DNA of 64,000 bases, taken from the NCBI RefSeq assembly GCF_000518765.1, contig NZ_JAEF01000006.1, positions 372,001 through 436,000 of the forward strand, written 5' to 3'. The translations under genes and the position numbers were made by a program. This document shows positions 15,971 to 24,390 of this stretch, piece after piece. The stretch's first letter is position 1; every line of letters begins with the position of its first letter. The stretch comes from Ruminococcus flavefaciens ATCC 19208. Lineage in GTDB: Bacteria; Bacillota; Clostridia; Oscillospirales; Ruminococcaceae. Under the pieces are notes generated by a model. It was not told where the DNA came from. It saw only the letters and a list, made by a program, of their open reading frames with translations, and made no database searches.

Positions 15971-18541
15971 TTATTTCATCGAGTCGATAAACTCTTTTAT
16001 TGAACGTTCCGCAGCATCATATCTTTTACGGAATTCAGCGGCAGAGATTCTCATTGCTCCGTTTCCGAGAATTATCATCTGCTCGATACCGTCAGATGTC
16101 GCCACTCTTACACGATGATTTCTCGAAAGCTCATGTGTAACTCTTTCTATATATGAATCAGCAGTTTCCGACTCCTTTGTGTAAACTATGTTTATGTTGC
16201 AGTATTTCTCAACTTCACGGTGCCTGCCCTTTACTTTATATGCGTCAAATACAAGAATAAGCTCGCTACCATCATATCCCTGATAATTGCACATACGATT
16301 TATAAGCTCACTTCGCGCGGCATCAAGATTATCCTCGGATATCTTTTTTAGGTCTTCCCATGCAAAGATTATATTGTAACCGTCCACAAGAAGATAATCA
16401 GGACCTTCATATTTTGGCAGTCTTACCTTTTTATAATCAATACTTACTGCTTTTGACTTTTTGAAAGCTCTTACAGGATCACGGTTTATCTTGCCGTATG
16501 TTCTTTCAAATATCTCCATGAGCTCTTCATCGCTTACTGCTTTTTCAATAAAATGTTGTACTTTTACACGTTTTTGCTCCGAACTCTCCTCGTCAATATC
16601 CTGAGAAATTCCAAGCGGCAGATGCATATGCTCGTATACCTCGTTCCACTTTACAACATAACCTGCGCCATGAGAACAGAACACAGAATCAGCACAGTTT
16701 TCGGTATCGCTGTCGCAGTCATATCCTATAGCTGCAATTACTTCAGCTGAATTATGACATTCCCTGTATCCGGCTACATTGAATGAAAGCTTTCCCTTTC
16801 CGTGTGTATAGGCAATGACCTCGGACTGATAATCATTTATCTCGGAAACAGGAGCACTTCCTGTTATCAAAGACATTTCTCCGTTATTTTCAGGTGTATC
16901 GAACTCAGCAGACATATGCTGAAGATCTGAAATTGCTCTGCCAACGTTTTCTGTCGGTATTTCAAGTTCATAGTTATAATATGGCTCAAGAAGTACAGAC
17001 TCTGCATTTCGAAGCCCTTGTCTTACAGCTCTGTATGTTGCTTGTCTGAAATCCCCTCCCTCAGTGTGTTTGAGATGTGCTTTTCCTGATACAAGAGTGA
17101 GTTTCATATCGGTTATGGGAGAACCTGTAAGTACGCCTACATGAATTTTTTCGGCAAGATGAGTAAGGATAAGTCTCTGCCAGTTTCGATCCAGTTCATC
17201 TTCCGAACATTCAGTATCAAAACGAAGTCCGCTTCCTAATGGCAAAGGTTCGAGAAGTATATGGGCCTCTGCATAATGGCGAAGCGGCTCGTAATGTCCG
17301 ACACCCTCAACGGCGTTTCTTATTGTTTCCTTGTAGGTAACAGCGCCGTTGCTGAATTTAACAATATAACCGAATTTTTCTTCTATCAGTTTTGTAAGAA
17401 CTTCAAGCTGAACCACACCCATAAGCTGTATATGTATTTCACGATTCTGCTCGTTCCAGAGTATATGAAGCTGAGAATCTTCATCTTCCAGCAAGCGCAG
17501 TTCTTTTATTGCGTCGTAGATATTTTTGTCGTCAGGAAGTATTATTTTATAAGTCATAACAGGTTCAAGAAAAGCCTGTCTTGATTTTTTTTCAATGCCG
17601 AGACCTTGTCCTGCATATGTTCCGTTAAGTCCTGTAACTGCACATATCTCCCCTGTATGAACGGTATCGGCAGTTCGGAATTTCTCCCCCGAATAAAACC
17701 TGATAGAACTTACCTTTCCACTTGCTTCATTGCCGTCAGCGTCTGTATATATAAGTTCTTCCCTCATTTTCAGCTGACCGCCTGTTATTTTCATATGAGT
17801 TAGCCTACTTCCTTTGGGATCATAGGATATTTTATATATTTTTGCACCGAATTCATTTTTATATTCTGTTTCGCATGTGAATCTGTCAAGGAGATTTATA
17901 AAGCCTTTTATCCCCTCCATTTTAAGTGCAGAACCAAAATAACATGGAAAAATACGCCTTTCAGCTATGGCATCTATTATACTTTTATCATCTATGTTTC
18001 CGTCAGACAGATATTGTTCCATAAGCTCTTCACAGCACATTGCTGTGTTTTCAGATATTTCAGCATCACTACCGGAGAAATCAACGCAGCTTTCAGATAA
18101 TCTTCCCGAAAGATTTTTTACAATAGAGCTTTTATCTGCTCCTATAAGATCCATTTTGTTTACGAATATAAATACAGGTACTTCATATTTGCGAAGAAGC
18201 TTCCATAAAGTAGATGTATGGCTTTGTACACCGTCTGTTCCGCTTATTACAAGTATAGCGTAATCAAGAACACACATGGTTCTTTCTGTCTCGGCAGAAA
18301 AATCAACGTGCCCCGGCGTATCAAGAAGTGTGAAATAGGTATTGTCTGTCGAGAACTCTGCTTGAGAAGAAAAAATAGTTATTCCGCGTTCACGTTCTAT
18401 GGAATTTGTATCAAGAGTAGAATTACCGCTGTCAACTCTTCCGAGCTTTCGGATAGTTCCTGTTTTATAAAGCATAGCTTCCGCAAGAGTTGTCTTGCCA
18501 GAGTCAACATGAGCAGTTATTCCGACAGTTATTTTTTTCAT
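15971..18541 (-). CDS. Tet(M)-like ribosomal GTPase fused to a Rae1/YacP-type NYN endoribonuclease
   Basis: An 856-residue two-part protein. Residues 1 to about 650 form an EF-G-like GTPase of the Tet(M)/Tet(W) ribosomal-protection type: G1 AHVDSGKTT (10-18), RERGIT (50-55), DTPGH (74-78), NKMD (128-131), GSA (203-205), then EF-G domains II-V including SPITDMKLTLVSGKAH. Residues about 716-856 are an NYN domain of the YacP/Rae1 family with all four acidic motifs: LLVDGYN (Asp720), VFDAYKVKG (Asp766), ETADSYIE (Asp795) and ATSDG (Asp817). Rae1 of Bacillus subtilis is known to cut mRNA in the ribosomal A site. I infer a GTPase that enters the A site carrying its own mRNA nuclease. Tetracycline resistance itself is uncertain. 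Single gene with a GGGGTGG ribosome binding site. Confidence 0.9.
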   Translation of the reverse strand: MKKITVGITAHVDSGKTTLAEAMLYKTGTIRKLGRVDSGNSTLDTNSIERERGITIFSSQAEFSTDNTYFTLLDTPGHVDFSAETERTMCVLDYAILVISGTDGVQSHTSTLWKLLRKYEVPVFIFVNKMDLIGADKSSIVKNLSGRLSESCVDFSGSDAEISENTAMCCEELMEQYLSDGNIDDKSIIDAIAERRIFPCYFGSALKMEGIKGFINLLDRFTCETEYKNEFGAKIYKISYDPKGSRLTHMKITGGQLKMREELIYTDADGNEASGKVSSIRFYSGEKFRTADTVHTGEICAVTGLNGTYAGQGLGIEKKSRQAFLEPVMTYKIILPDDKNIYDAIKELRLLEDEDSQLHILWNEQNREIHIQLMGVVQLEVLTKLIEEKFGYIVKFSNGAVTYKETIRNAVEGVGHYEPLRHYAEAHILLEPLPLGSGLRFDTECSEDELDRNWQRLILTHLAEKIHVGVLTGSPITDMKLTLVSGKAHLKHTEGGDFRQATYRAVRQGLRNAESVLLEPYYNYELEIPTENVGRAISDLQHMSAEFDTPENNGEMSLITGSAPVSEINDYQSEVIAYTHGKGKLSFNVAGYRECHNSAEVIAAIGYDCDSDTENCADSVFCSHGAGYVVKWNEVYEHMHLPLGISQDIDEESSEQKRVKVQHFIEKAVSDEELMEIFERTYGKINRDPVRAFKKSKAVSIDYKKVRLPKYEGPDYLLVDGYNIIFAWEDLKKISEDNLDAARSELINRMCNYQGYDGSELILVFDAYKVKGRHREVEKYCNINIVYTKESETADSYIERVTHELSRNHRVRVATSDGIEQMIILGNGAMRISAAEFRKRYDAAERSIKEFIDSMK

Positions 18542-18680
18542 TGCACCACCCCAGAATAATGATATTACTTAATTTTAACACAAAAAAACATTTTTGTCTA
18601 TATAAAATCATCACATCAGGTAAAGAAACAGAATATAATATTTCAGCATTGCTAATCCAAAAGAGAATCAAGGTGGTATA

Positions 18681-19340
18681 ATGAAAAGAAGGAAAATGCT
18701 CCGAAGAAAGTGCATACGAAAGAAATGGCGTTTATTACTTATTTTTACAATAATATCTGTATTTTTTATTACATCTTCAATTGAAAAAAGAATAAGACCT
18801 TATGCAGTTCTTCAGGCTGAACATTTTGCCTGCAAAACAGCAAATGAAATAATTGAAAACTCTGTATCGAAATATCTGGAGAAGAATAAATTTACATATA
18901 ATAATTTTGCAGCTGTGCTTTACGATGAAAAAAAGAAAATAGCCTCCGTAGAGACTATTCCGTATACTATAAATAAAGTGCAGTCGGACCTCACTCTACT
19001 GATCAACAAAGAACTTGAAATGTCGGGAAAACGAACTGCAAAAATAGCTTTGGGTTCACTTACAAGTTCATATCTTCTGACAGGAAAAGGACCTAAAATA
19101 AATATAAAGGTTTCCCCTATGGGAGTTGCAGACATAAAATTAAAAAGTGATTTTACAGAAGCCGGTATAAACCAGACAAGGCACAGGATCTCTGCTGTTG
19201 TCAGTGTAAAAATGACATCTTCTGTGCCTTTGTACAGCTTCGAGACTGAATCTGATTTTGAATTTATACTTGCTGAAAATATTCTTATAGGCGATGTGCC
19301 TGATATATCACCATATGCTGCAGATGCGCACAGTAAATAA
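18681..19340 (+). CDS. yunB: Sporulation protein YunB
   Basis: Spore-formation protein made in the mother cell under sigma-E in Bacillus; molecular role unknown. The 219 residues start with a very basic stretch (MKRRKMLRRKCIRKKWR) and one membrane helix (18-34). The family-typical region follows: ANEIIENSVSKYLEKN, ASVETIPYTINKVQSDL, GSLTSSYLLTGKGPKI and the C-terminal ILIGDVPDISP. Start at ATG 18681 with AAGGTGG nearby. Single gene, divergent from the fusion gene at 15971-18541. I found no convincing sporulation-sigma promoter. Confidence 0.85.
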   Translation: MKRRKMLRRKCIRKKWRLLLIFTIISVFFITSSIEKRIRPYAVLQAEHFACKTANEIIENSVSKYLEKNKFTYNNFAAVLYDEKKKIASVETIPYTINKVQSDLTLLINKELEMSGKRTAKIALGSLTSSYLLTGKGPKINIKVSPMGVADIKLKSDFTEAGINQTRHRISAVVSVKMTSSVPLYSFETESDFEFILAENILIGDVPDISPYAADAHSK

Positions 19341-19345
19341 CAAGT

Positions 19346-19984
19346 TTACTTGTTTCCCTCAGCACATACCCATTTTTTTCCTGTTTTGGTATGGATTTTT
19401 ATATCTTTGAAGCCTGCTTTTTCAAGCAGATCATGGAATTCATTTAGCGTTGGATTGTATAAACTGAATTTTTCTATCCCCTCAATGTCTTTTTCGTCAA
19501 GTTCTGCATCTCCGTTTATATCCGCAACGATAAGGAATTTACCGCCTTTGTCAAGCACTCTGTATACTTCTCGCAGATTATTTTCGGGATCAGGCCAGAA
19601 ATAAAAACTTTCAACAGTTATTATCTTGTCAAAAGAGTTATCATCGAACGGCATTTTCTCTACAGATGCTTCGATTATTCTTATTTTCCCGCTTTCGATA
19701 TCCTCTTTGTTCTTTTCAATTGAAAGCTCTACCGAAAGTTTTGAATAATCCAGTCCCGTAAGGATACCGTTTTTAATTTTTTCAGACATTCTCCTTAATG
19801 TTTCTCCGCCTCCGCAGCCTATATCAAGTATCCTGTCATTTTCATTAAATTCAAAAAATCCAAGTGCCCAGCCTGTAACTGCATAATGATGCTCGTTCAT
19901 TCCTTTTAGCATTTCAGCTCCTGCTTCGCCGTGCGGCTTTCGTGGATCACCAAGCTCGGTTATTGATTTCTGCTCTTCGCTCAT
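19346..19984 (-). CDS. Class I SAM-dependent methyltransferase
   Basis: Rossmann-fold methyltransferase with the SAM-binding motif RILDIGCGGGETLRRM, the acidic post-motif GLDYS and VESFYFWPDPENNLREVYRVLDKGG. Substrate unknown; the sequence is of the UbiE/small-molecule type. The ATG at 19984 has AAGGAG 7 bases upstream. The frame continues upstream without a stop into sequence resembling the lost C-terminus of the HAD protein encoded just before it (see findings). Confidence 0.85.
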   Translation of the reverse strand: MSEEQKSITELGDPRKPHGEAGAEMLKGMNEHHYAVTGWALGFFEFNENDRILDIGCGGGETLRRMSEKIKNGILTGLDYSKLSVELSIEKNKEDIESGKIRIIEASVEKMPFDDNSFDKIITVESFYFWPDPENNLREVYRVLDKGGKFLIVADINGDAELDEKDIEGIEKFSLYNPTLNEFHDLLEKAGFKDIKIHTKTGKKWVCAEGNK

Positions 19985-20018
19985 TTTTACGCTCCTTAAC
20001 AACCATTTTGCAACACCG

Positions 20019-20711
20019 TCATAATTTCAGTGCATCACCAAAGACCACAAGCCATTCACAGCCGAGATATTCCTTCAATTGAAGTGCTGCACGTGATTTT
20101 GAGGCTTTAAAAGGCATTATCTCAAGCCATTGTTCATCTGAATAAATATCACGTTGAAAAACGCAATGATACATTTCTTTGTATTTATCATAAAAAGGCT
20201 GTAGTTTTTCTGTCTCGTCAATACATGTAATGTAAAAGATATCGCCTATAAATAACTCAGTTTCTGAAACCACGGGATTATTTCTGCTGTCTTCCCTTCT
20301 TGACTCAACGAAGTCAGTCATTCCTTTTGTGATTTTGTCTGGAATATAAGAAAATTTTTCATCACCGCTTTGTACCGAATATACAGTAGGTTGTATATCG
20401 CATTCTGTAAGTTCTTCTATTAATTCATTAACTTTTTCATCAAAATAATTCGATATAAGTCTTTCACCGCTGAGTGTATCAATTATGAATGCACCGTTAT
20501 ATACTATCGCAGGTAGCGCGACTGATATGCCGTTTGTGACCTTGCTTGCTGTATTCCATGAACGAGCTGTAGCATACGAAAATATCATCCCGTCATTTAC
20601 AAGCTTATTGATAACGTTATTTGTAAAATCTGATGTTTTCTGCTCGCTGTTCAACAGTGTTCCGTCAAGATCTGAAAGATAAATTGTTTTTTTATCCATT
20701 TTTCTCTCCAC
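20019..20711 (-). pseudogene. Truncated Cof-type HAD phosphatase
   Basis: Sequence of a HAD-IIB phosphatase: motif I LSDLDGTLLNSEQKT, motif II SYATARSW, cap domain, and the conserved Lys in PFKASKSRAALQLKEYLG. It then stops abruptly at VVFGDALKL, in the middle of motif IV, where the family reads GDxxND followed by about 40 more residues. The second catalytic Asp of that motif is therefore lost. Shifting one base at the break gives DALNYDGVAKWLL, close to the DGVAKxL tail of intact relatives. Probably inactive. The intact relative encoded at 3647-4435 has GDSMNDLPML. Confidence 0.7.
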
Positions 20712-20717
20712 ACCGAG

Positions 20718-20744
20718 AAAGGCTGACGTAAAACGACAGCCTTT
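20718..20744 (-). terminator. Probable terminator after glmS
   Basis: Stem AAAGGCTG / CAGCCTTT with an 11-base loop just past the glmS stop. The T-tail on the minus strand is poor (CTCGG), so it may be an attenuating hairpin. Confidence 0.45.
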
Positions 20745-20750
20745 TAATTA

Positions 20751-22589
20751 TTATTCTACTGTAACGCTCTTTGCAAGATTTCTCGGCTTATCAACGTCGT
20801 ATCCCTTTGCGACGGATACATAATATCCAAGAAGCTGAAGCGGTATTACTGCAAGGCTTCCAGCAAAGTGAGGATCTGTCTGTGGGATGTATACTGTAAA
20901 ATCAGCAAGGTCTTCCATGCTGTAATTGCCATAGGTTGTAAGTCCCATAAGTGAAGCGCCACGGCTCTTTACCTCGACCATGTTGCTTACAGTCTTTTCG
21001 TAAAGCTCCTGCTGTGTAAGAACACCTATAACAGGGATGCCTTCTTCGATAAGGCTGATAGGACCGTGCTTGAGCTCACCTGCTGCGTATGCCTCAGAGT
21101 GGATATAACTGATCTCTTTCATCTTGAGACTTCCCTCAAGACCAATAGCATAATCTATGCCGCGTCCGATAAAGAAAGCGTCCTTAGCACCTGCAAGCTT
21201 ATTTGCATACCACTGTATTCTCTCTTTATCTTCAAGTATCTTTTCGATTTTCTCAGGGATAGTATAAAGCTCCTTGAGAAGCTCCTCACACTTAGTCTCT
21301 TCCAGCTCACCGCGAGCAACAGCGAACTGCATTGCAAGGAGATATCCTGCTATAAGCTGTGTGCTGTATGCCTTGGTTGTTGCAACAGAGATCTCGGGAC
21401 CTGCAAGTGTATAGAATACGCTGTCAGCTTCACGAGCAATAGAAGAACCGACAACATTAACGATACCAAGAGTCTTGATGTCCTTGTCCTTAGCTTCTCT
21501 GAGAGCAGCAAGGCTGTCAGCAGTCTCGCCTGACTGACTGATAATAATAACAAGGCTGTCTTTTACAAGAGTCATCTTTCTGTATCTGAACTCAGAAGCA
21601 AGCTCAACTCTAACAGGGATAGATGTAAAATCTTCAATAACATACTGAACAGCCATACCAACATGATAAGCACTTCCGCAGGCAACGATATAGATCTGGC
21701 TGATCTTCTGCATCTCTTCATCAGAAAGTCCAATTTCTGAGAAATCTATCTTTCCGTCCTTGACAACTGAATTGATAGTATCACGAACTACCTTAGGCTG
21801 TTCGTGGATCTCCTTGAGCATGAAGTGCTCATAGCCACCCTTTTCAGCAGCTTCAGCGTCCCATTTGATCTCTGTGAGAGGCTTCTGTATCTCTTCACGG
21901 TCAATATTATAGAATGTTACATCGCCCTTTACGAGTCTTGCAATCTCCATATTACCGATGTAGTAAACATTTCTTGTATACTTGAGGATAGCAGGAACAT
22001 CAGATGCAACATAAGTTTCGCCATTAGCGATACCGATTATCATCGGGCTGTCCTTACGTGCTGTATAGATCTCACCCGGGAAATCCTTGAACATAACACA
22101 TAAAGCATAAGAACCTCTTATACGGATCATAGCACGTGCAATTGAGTCCACAGGTCCGAGATTGTACTTCTTATAGTAATAGTCAATAAGCTTTACAGCA
22201 ACCTCTGTATCAGTCTGGGAATTGAAAGAATAACCGCTTTTTGTCAGCTTTTCACGAAGTTCCTGATAATTTTCGATTATTCCGTTATGAACAGCGATAA
22301 CGTTCTCATCATCACTGCTGTGTGGGTGTGCATTAAGAGCAGACGGCTCACCGTGAGTTGCCCAACGGGTATGACCGATACCGCAGTCACCCTTTACAGC
22401 GTCACCGTTATTTGTCATTTCCTTTAAAACCTTGAGCTTGCCCTTTGCCTTTACTACCTCTGTTTCCTTTTCACCGTCACGAACAGCAATACCTGCTGAA
22501 TCATAACCTCTGTATTCAAGCTTTGAAAGTCCGTCGAGCAGTATTGGTGCTGCCTGAGCACTTCCTGTAAAGCCAACGATTCCGCACAT
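20751..22589 (-). CDS. glmS: Glutamine--fructose-6-phosphate aminotransferase (isomerizing)
   Basis: Makes glucosamine 6-phosphate from fructose 6-phosphate and glutamine, the first step of amino-sugar and cell-wall synthesis. Starts MCGIVGFTG, where Cys2 becomes the N-terminal nucleophile. GHTRWATHGEPSALNAHPH is the glutamine site. Two SIS sugar-isomerase domains follow (SQSGETADSLAALR; YIHSEAYAAGELKHGPISL), and the C-terminus ends KPRNLAKSVTVE. 612 residues, normal. GGAGG lies 9 bases before ATG 22589. The leader has a consensus promoter and a CCGCAT/ATGCGG hairpin but no glmS ribozyme. Confidence 0.97.
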   Translation of the reverse strand: MCGIVGFTGSAQAAPILLDGLSKLEYRGYDSAGIAVRDGEKETEVVKAKGKLKVLKEMTNNGDAVKGDCGIGHTRWATHGEPSALNAHPHSSDDENVIAVHNGIIENYQELREKLTKSGYSFNSQTDTEVAVKLIDYYYKKYNLGPVDSIARAMIRIRGSYALCVMFKDFPGEIYTARKDSPMIIGIANGETYVASDVPAILKYTRNVYYIGNMEIARLVKGDVTFYNIDREEIQKPLTEIKWDAEAAEKGGYEHFMLKEIHEQPKVVRDTINSVVKDGKIDFSEIGLSDEEMQKISQIYIVACGSAYHVGMAVQYVIEDFTSIPVRVELASEFRYRKMTLVKDSLVIIISQSGETADSLAALREAKDKDIKTLGIVNVVGSSIAREADSVFYTLAGPEISVATTKAYSTQLIAGYLLAMQFAVARGELEETKCEELLKELYTIPEKIEKILEDKERIQWYANKLAGAKDAFFIGRGIDYAIGLEGSLKMKEISYIHSEAYAAGELKHGPISLIEEGIPVIGVLTQQELYEKTVSNMVEVKSRGASLMGLTTYGNYSMEDLADFTVYIPQTDPHFAGSLAVIPLQLLGYYVSVAKGYDVDKPRNLAKSVTVE

Positions 22590-22670
22590 AAATTCTTTCC
22601 TCCAGAACTTTTTATTTGATAGTTTTCGCACCGCATCCATGCGGCATCAATAATACACCATATTAGGTTT

Positions 22671-22699
22671 ATTATACAACAAATCGTAATACTTGTCAA
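22671..22699 (-). promoter_or_regulatory. Consensus sigma-A promoter of glmS
   Basis: Perfect TTGACA, 17-bp spacer, TATAAT about 80 bases upstream of the start. Confidence 0.85.
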
Positions 22700-22752
22700 C
22701 AGATTTATTGTTCAAAAATTGCGCACATATAATTTGTATAATTTACATCGCT

Positions 22753-23226
22753 TCACTGCTTATTGGGCTGATTTGTTTTGGGAATAGCTGTTTTTTCGAC
22801 TCTTTTATACAAAAAAGTATCGGTATTCTTTTCAAGTCTGAAGCTGTCTTTTTTTCTGTAATCAGCGGCTCCTGTTTTTTTATGAACCGATTTCATGCTC
22901 GATTTCATTACAGATACAGCTATCAATGCAGAAATAAGTCCTATCATTAGGCACACAAAGAATGTAAAAACAACATTATGTTCTCTTTTACTGTTTTCGT
23001 TATCTGATATATCAGCATTTACATTTATTTCATCTGAAGCAATATCATCAAGTTCTGTCTCATCAATATCGTCATAATCGTATTCATCAATATAATCAAA
23101 ATCATACTCATCTGCATAAGCGGTAAGTATATGGCTGTTTATTTTATTGTCATATCTGTTTATTCCGCATATTCCAAGCAAAACAATTATGGAAGCAGCA
23201 GAGGCAGCAATTCTTTTTAAATTCAT
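22753..23226 (-). CDS. Two-helix membrane protein of unknown function
   Basis: A 157-residue protein with an N-terminal signal-like hydrophobic segment (residues 7-23), a strongly acidic Asp/Tyr/Glu-rich stretch (about 38-78), a membrane helix (about 86-106, VVFTFFVCLMIGLISALIAV) and a basic tail rich in Lys. I do not recognise a family. It is 11 bases after the zinc-ribbon membrane protein gene and probably the third member of that operon. The charge pattern suggests an outward acidic loop and a cytoplasmic basic tail. Confidence 0.65.
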   Translation of the reverse strand: MNLKRIAASAASIIVLLGICGINRYDNKINSHILTAYADEYDFDYIDEYDYDDIDETELDDIASDEINVNADISDNENSKREHNVVFTFFVCLMIGLISALIAVSVMKSSMKSVHKKTGAADYRKKDSFRLEKNTDTFLYKRVEKTAIPKTNQPNKQ

Positions 23227-23237
23227 CGTTCAGCCTC

Positions 23238-24317
23238 CTAAAAAATTAAAAATGACAATCCAAAACAAACTGCCGTAACACAAGCAGCAATGCCGCAGAA
23301 CCACTTTGCGGCAGCAGAACTATCAACAGGCAGATCACCAACAAATTTTCCTGTCTGTCCGTTCATTGCAAATGTGTATTTATTGCCGTTCCATGAAGTA
23401 TTCAGTATCCAGACCGGGTACAGTGCGTATTTAGCTTTCCCATTGCTGAGAGAAATATTACCGCTTTCCTTTGTAAAGCTGTTATATCCGTTTACAGTAC
23501 CTGCAAATACTTGTTCTGTTGTATTTTTTATACGGTTATTTGCTCGTTCAATGCTATCTTCAGCGGTAACATCATATTTGTCAGCAAGATATCCTGACAA
23601 ATATGCAGTCTGAAAATCAACAGCATCTTTAAAATCGAATGGTTCTATGGATTCCATAAGCTCGTCCTGCATTTTAGTTGAACCGTCAACGGGAACGAGT
23701 TCAAATCTTATATCGCCTTCTCTTTGTACAGAGTAATAGCTTCTTTCGATATAATTGAAACTGTTGTCGTTCCAATGACGAATTTTTTCGCCTTTATAAA
23801 GCATATTTGCGTGTGCGTCAGCATCAAAAAGCCAAACAGGTACATAAACTCCCTTTATCTCATCTATATGATTCTGATCTTTAAATACCTTAGGTAGAAG
23901 CTTTCTTCCTTCAAGATGCTTGTTAAGTGCGGCTTTTGCAGCATTTTTGTCAAATTTGAACGGTATAACGTAATCTGGTTTTAGGGCACCTGAAAAGCTA
24001 CCTGACATTACAACAGGATTATCGCAGTAAGGGCATTTTGAAGCTGCGGTAGTTGAATCGGTTATTATCTCTCCTCCGCATGATTTACAGGTATAAACGC
24101 ACATTTCTTCTGTTTCGCTGTCTTTCCATTCGCTGCCTGCGCTTGTCTCCCAGTTCATTTCGTCTTCCTTTTGAGATTCAAGAGCATTGTCGTGATCTAT
24201 TAACGATTCTACGTCAAATTCCGACTCACAAAACGGGCATTTCATTTTCTGAACACCGCTGTCAAATTCGAGCTTGCCGGCGCAGGCAGGACACTTATAT
24301 TCAATTATACCCGACAT
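23238..24317 (-). CDS. Zinc-ribbon membrane protein, YdjG-like
   Basis: A 359-residue protein with two N-terminal zinc ribbons: CPACAGKLEF...MKCPFCESEF (residues 9-35) and CKSCGGEIIT...KCPYCDNPV (about 77-101). A long soluble region contains PFKFDKNAAK and VPVWLFDADA, and the protein ends in a membrane segment (FCGIAACVTAVCFGLSFLIF). This layout matches B. subtilis YdjG, which with YdjH recruits the SPFH protein YdjI and PspA to the membrane under envelope stress. It follows the YdjI-like gene by 73 bases. Confidence 0.75.
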   Translation of the reverse strand: MSGIIEYKCPACAGKLEFDSGVQKMKCPFCESEFDVESLIDHDNALESQKEDEMNWETSAGSEWKDSETEEMCVYTCKSCGGEIITDSTTAASKCPYCDNPVVMSGSFSGALKPDYVIPFKFDKNAAKAALNKHLEGRKLLPKVFKDQNHIDEIKGVYVPVWLFDADAHANMLYKGEKIRHWNDNSFNYIERSYYSVQREGDIRFELVPVDGSTKMQDELMESIEPFDFKDAVDFQTAYLSGYLADKYDVTAEDSIERANNRIKNTTEQVFAGTVNGYNSFTKESGNISLSNGKAKYALYPVWILNTSWNGNKYTFAMNGQTGKFVGDLPVDSSAAAKWFCGIAACVTAVCFGLSFLIF

Positions 24318-24390
24318 AAATTCACCTCTGATATACCAGGGTATGGTATTTAAAACGGGCGGACGCCATGATCCACCCGTTATGTATTAT

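Noticed and set aside
15971..18541. Acquired tetracycline-resistance gene on a mobile element
   Set aside because: The protein is only Tet(M)-like, carries an extra NYN domain, and there are no flanking mobile genes; the base composition is like its neighbours.
22590..22700. glmS ribozyme upstream of glmS
   Set aside because: The leader is only about 75 bases from the predicted start and lacks the ribozyme core; it has just one CCGCAT/ATGCGG hairpin.
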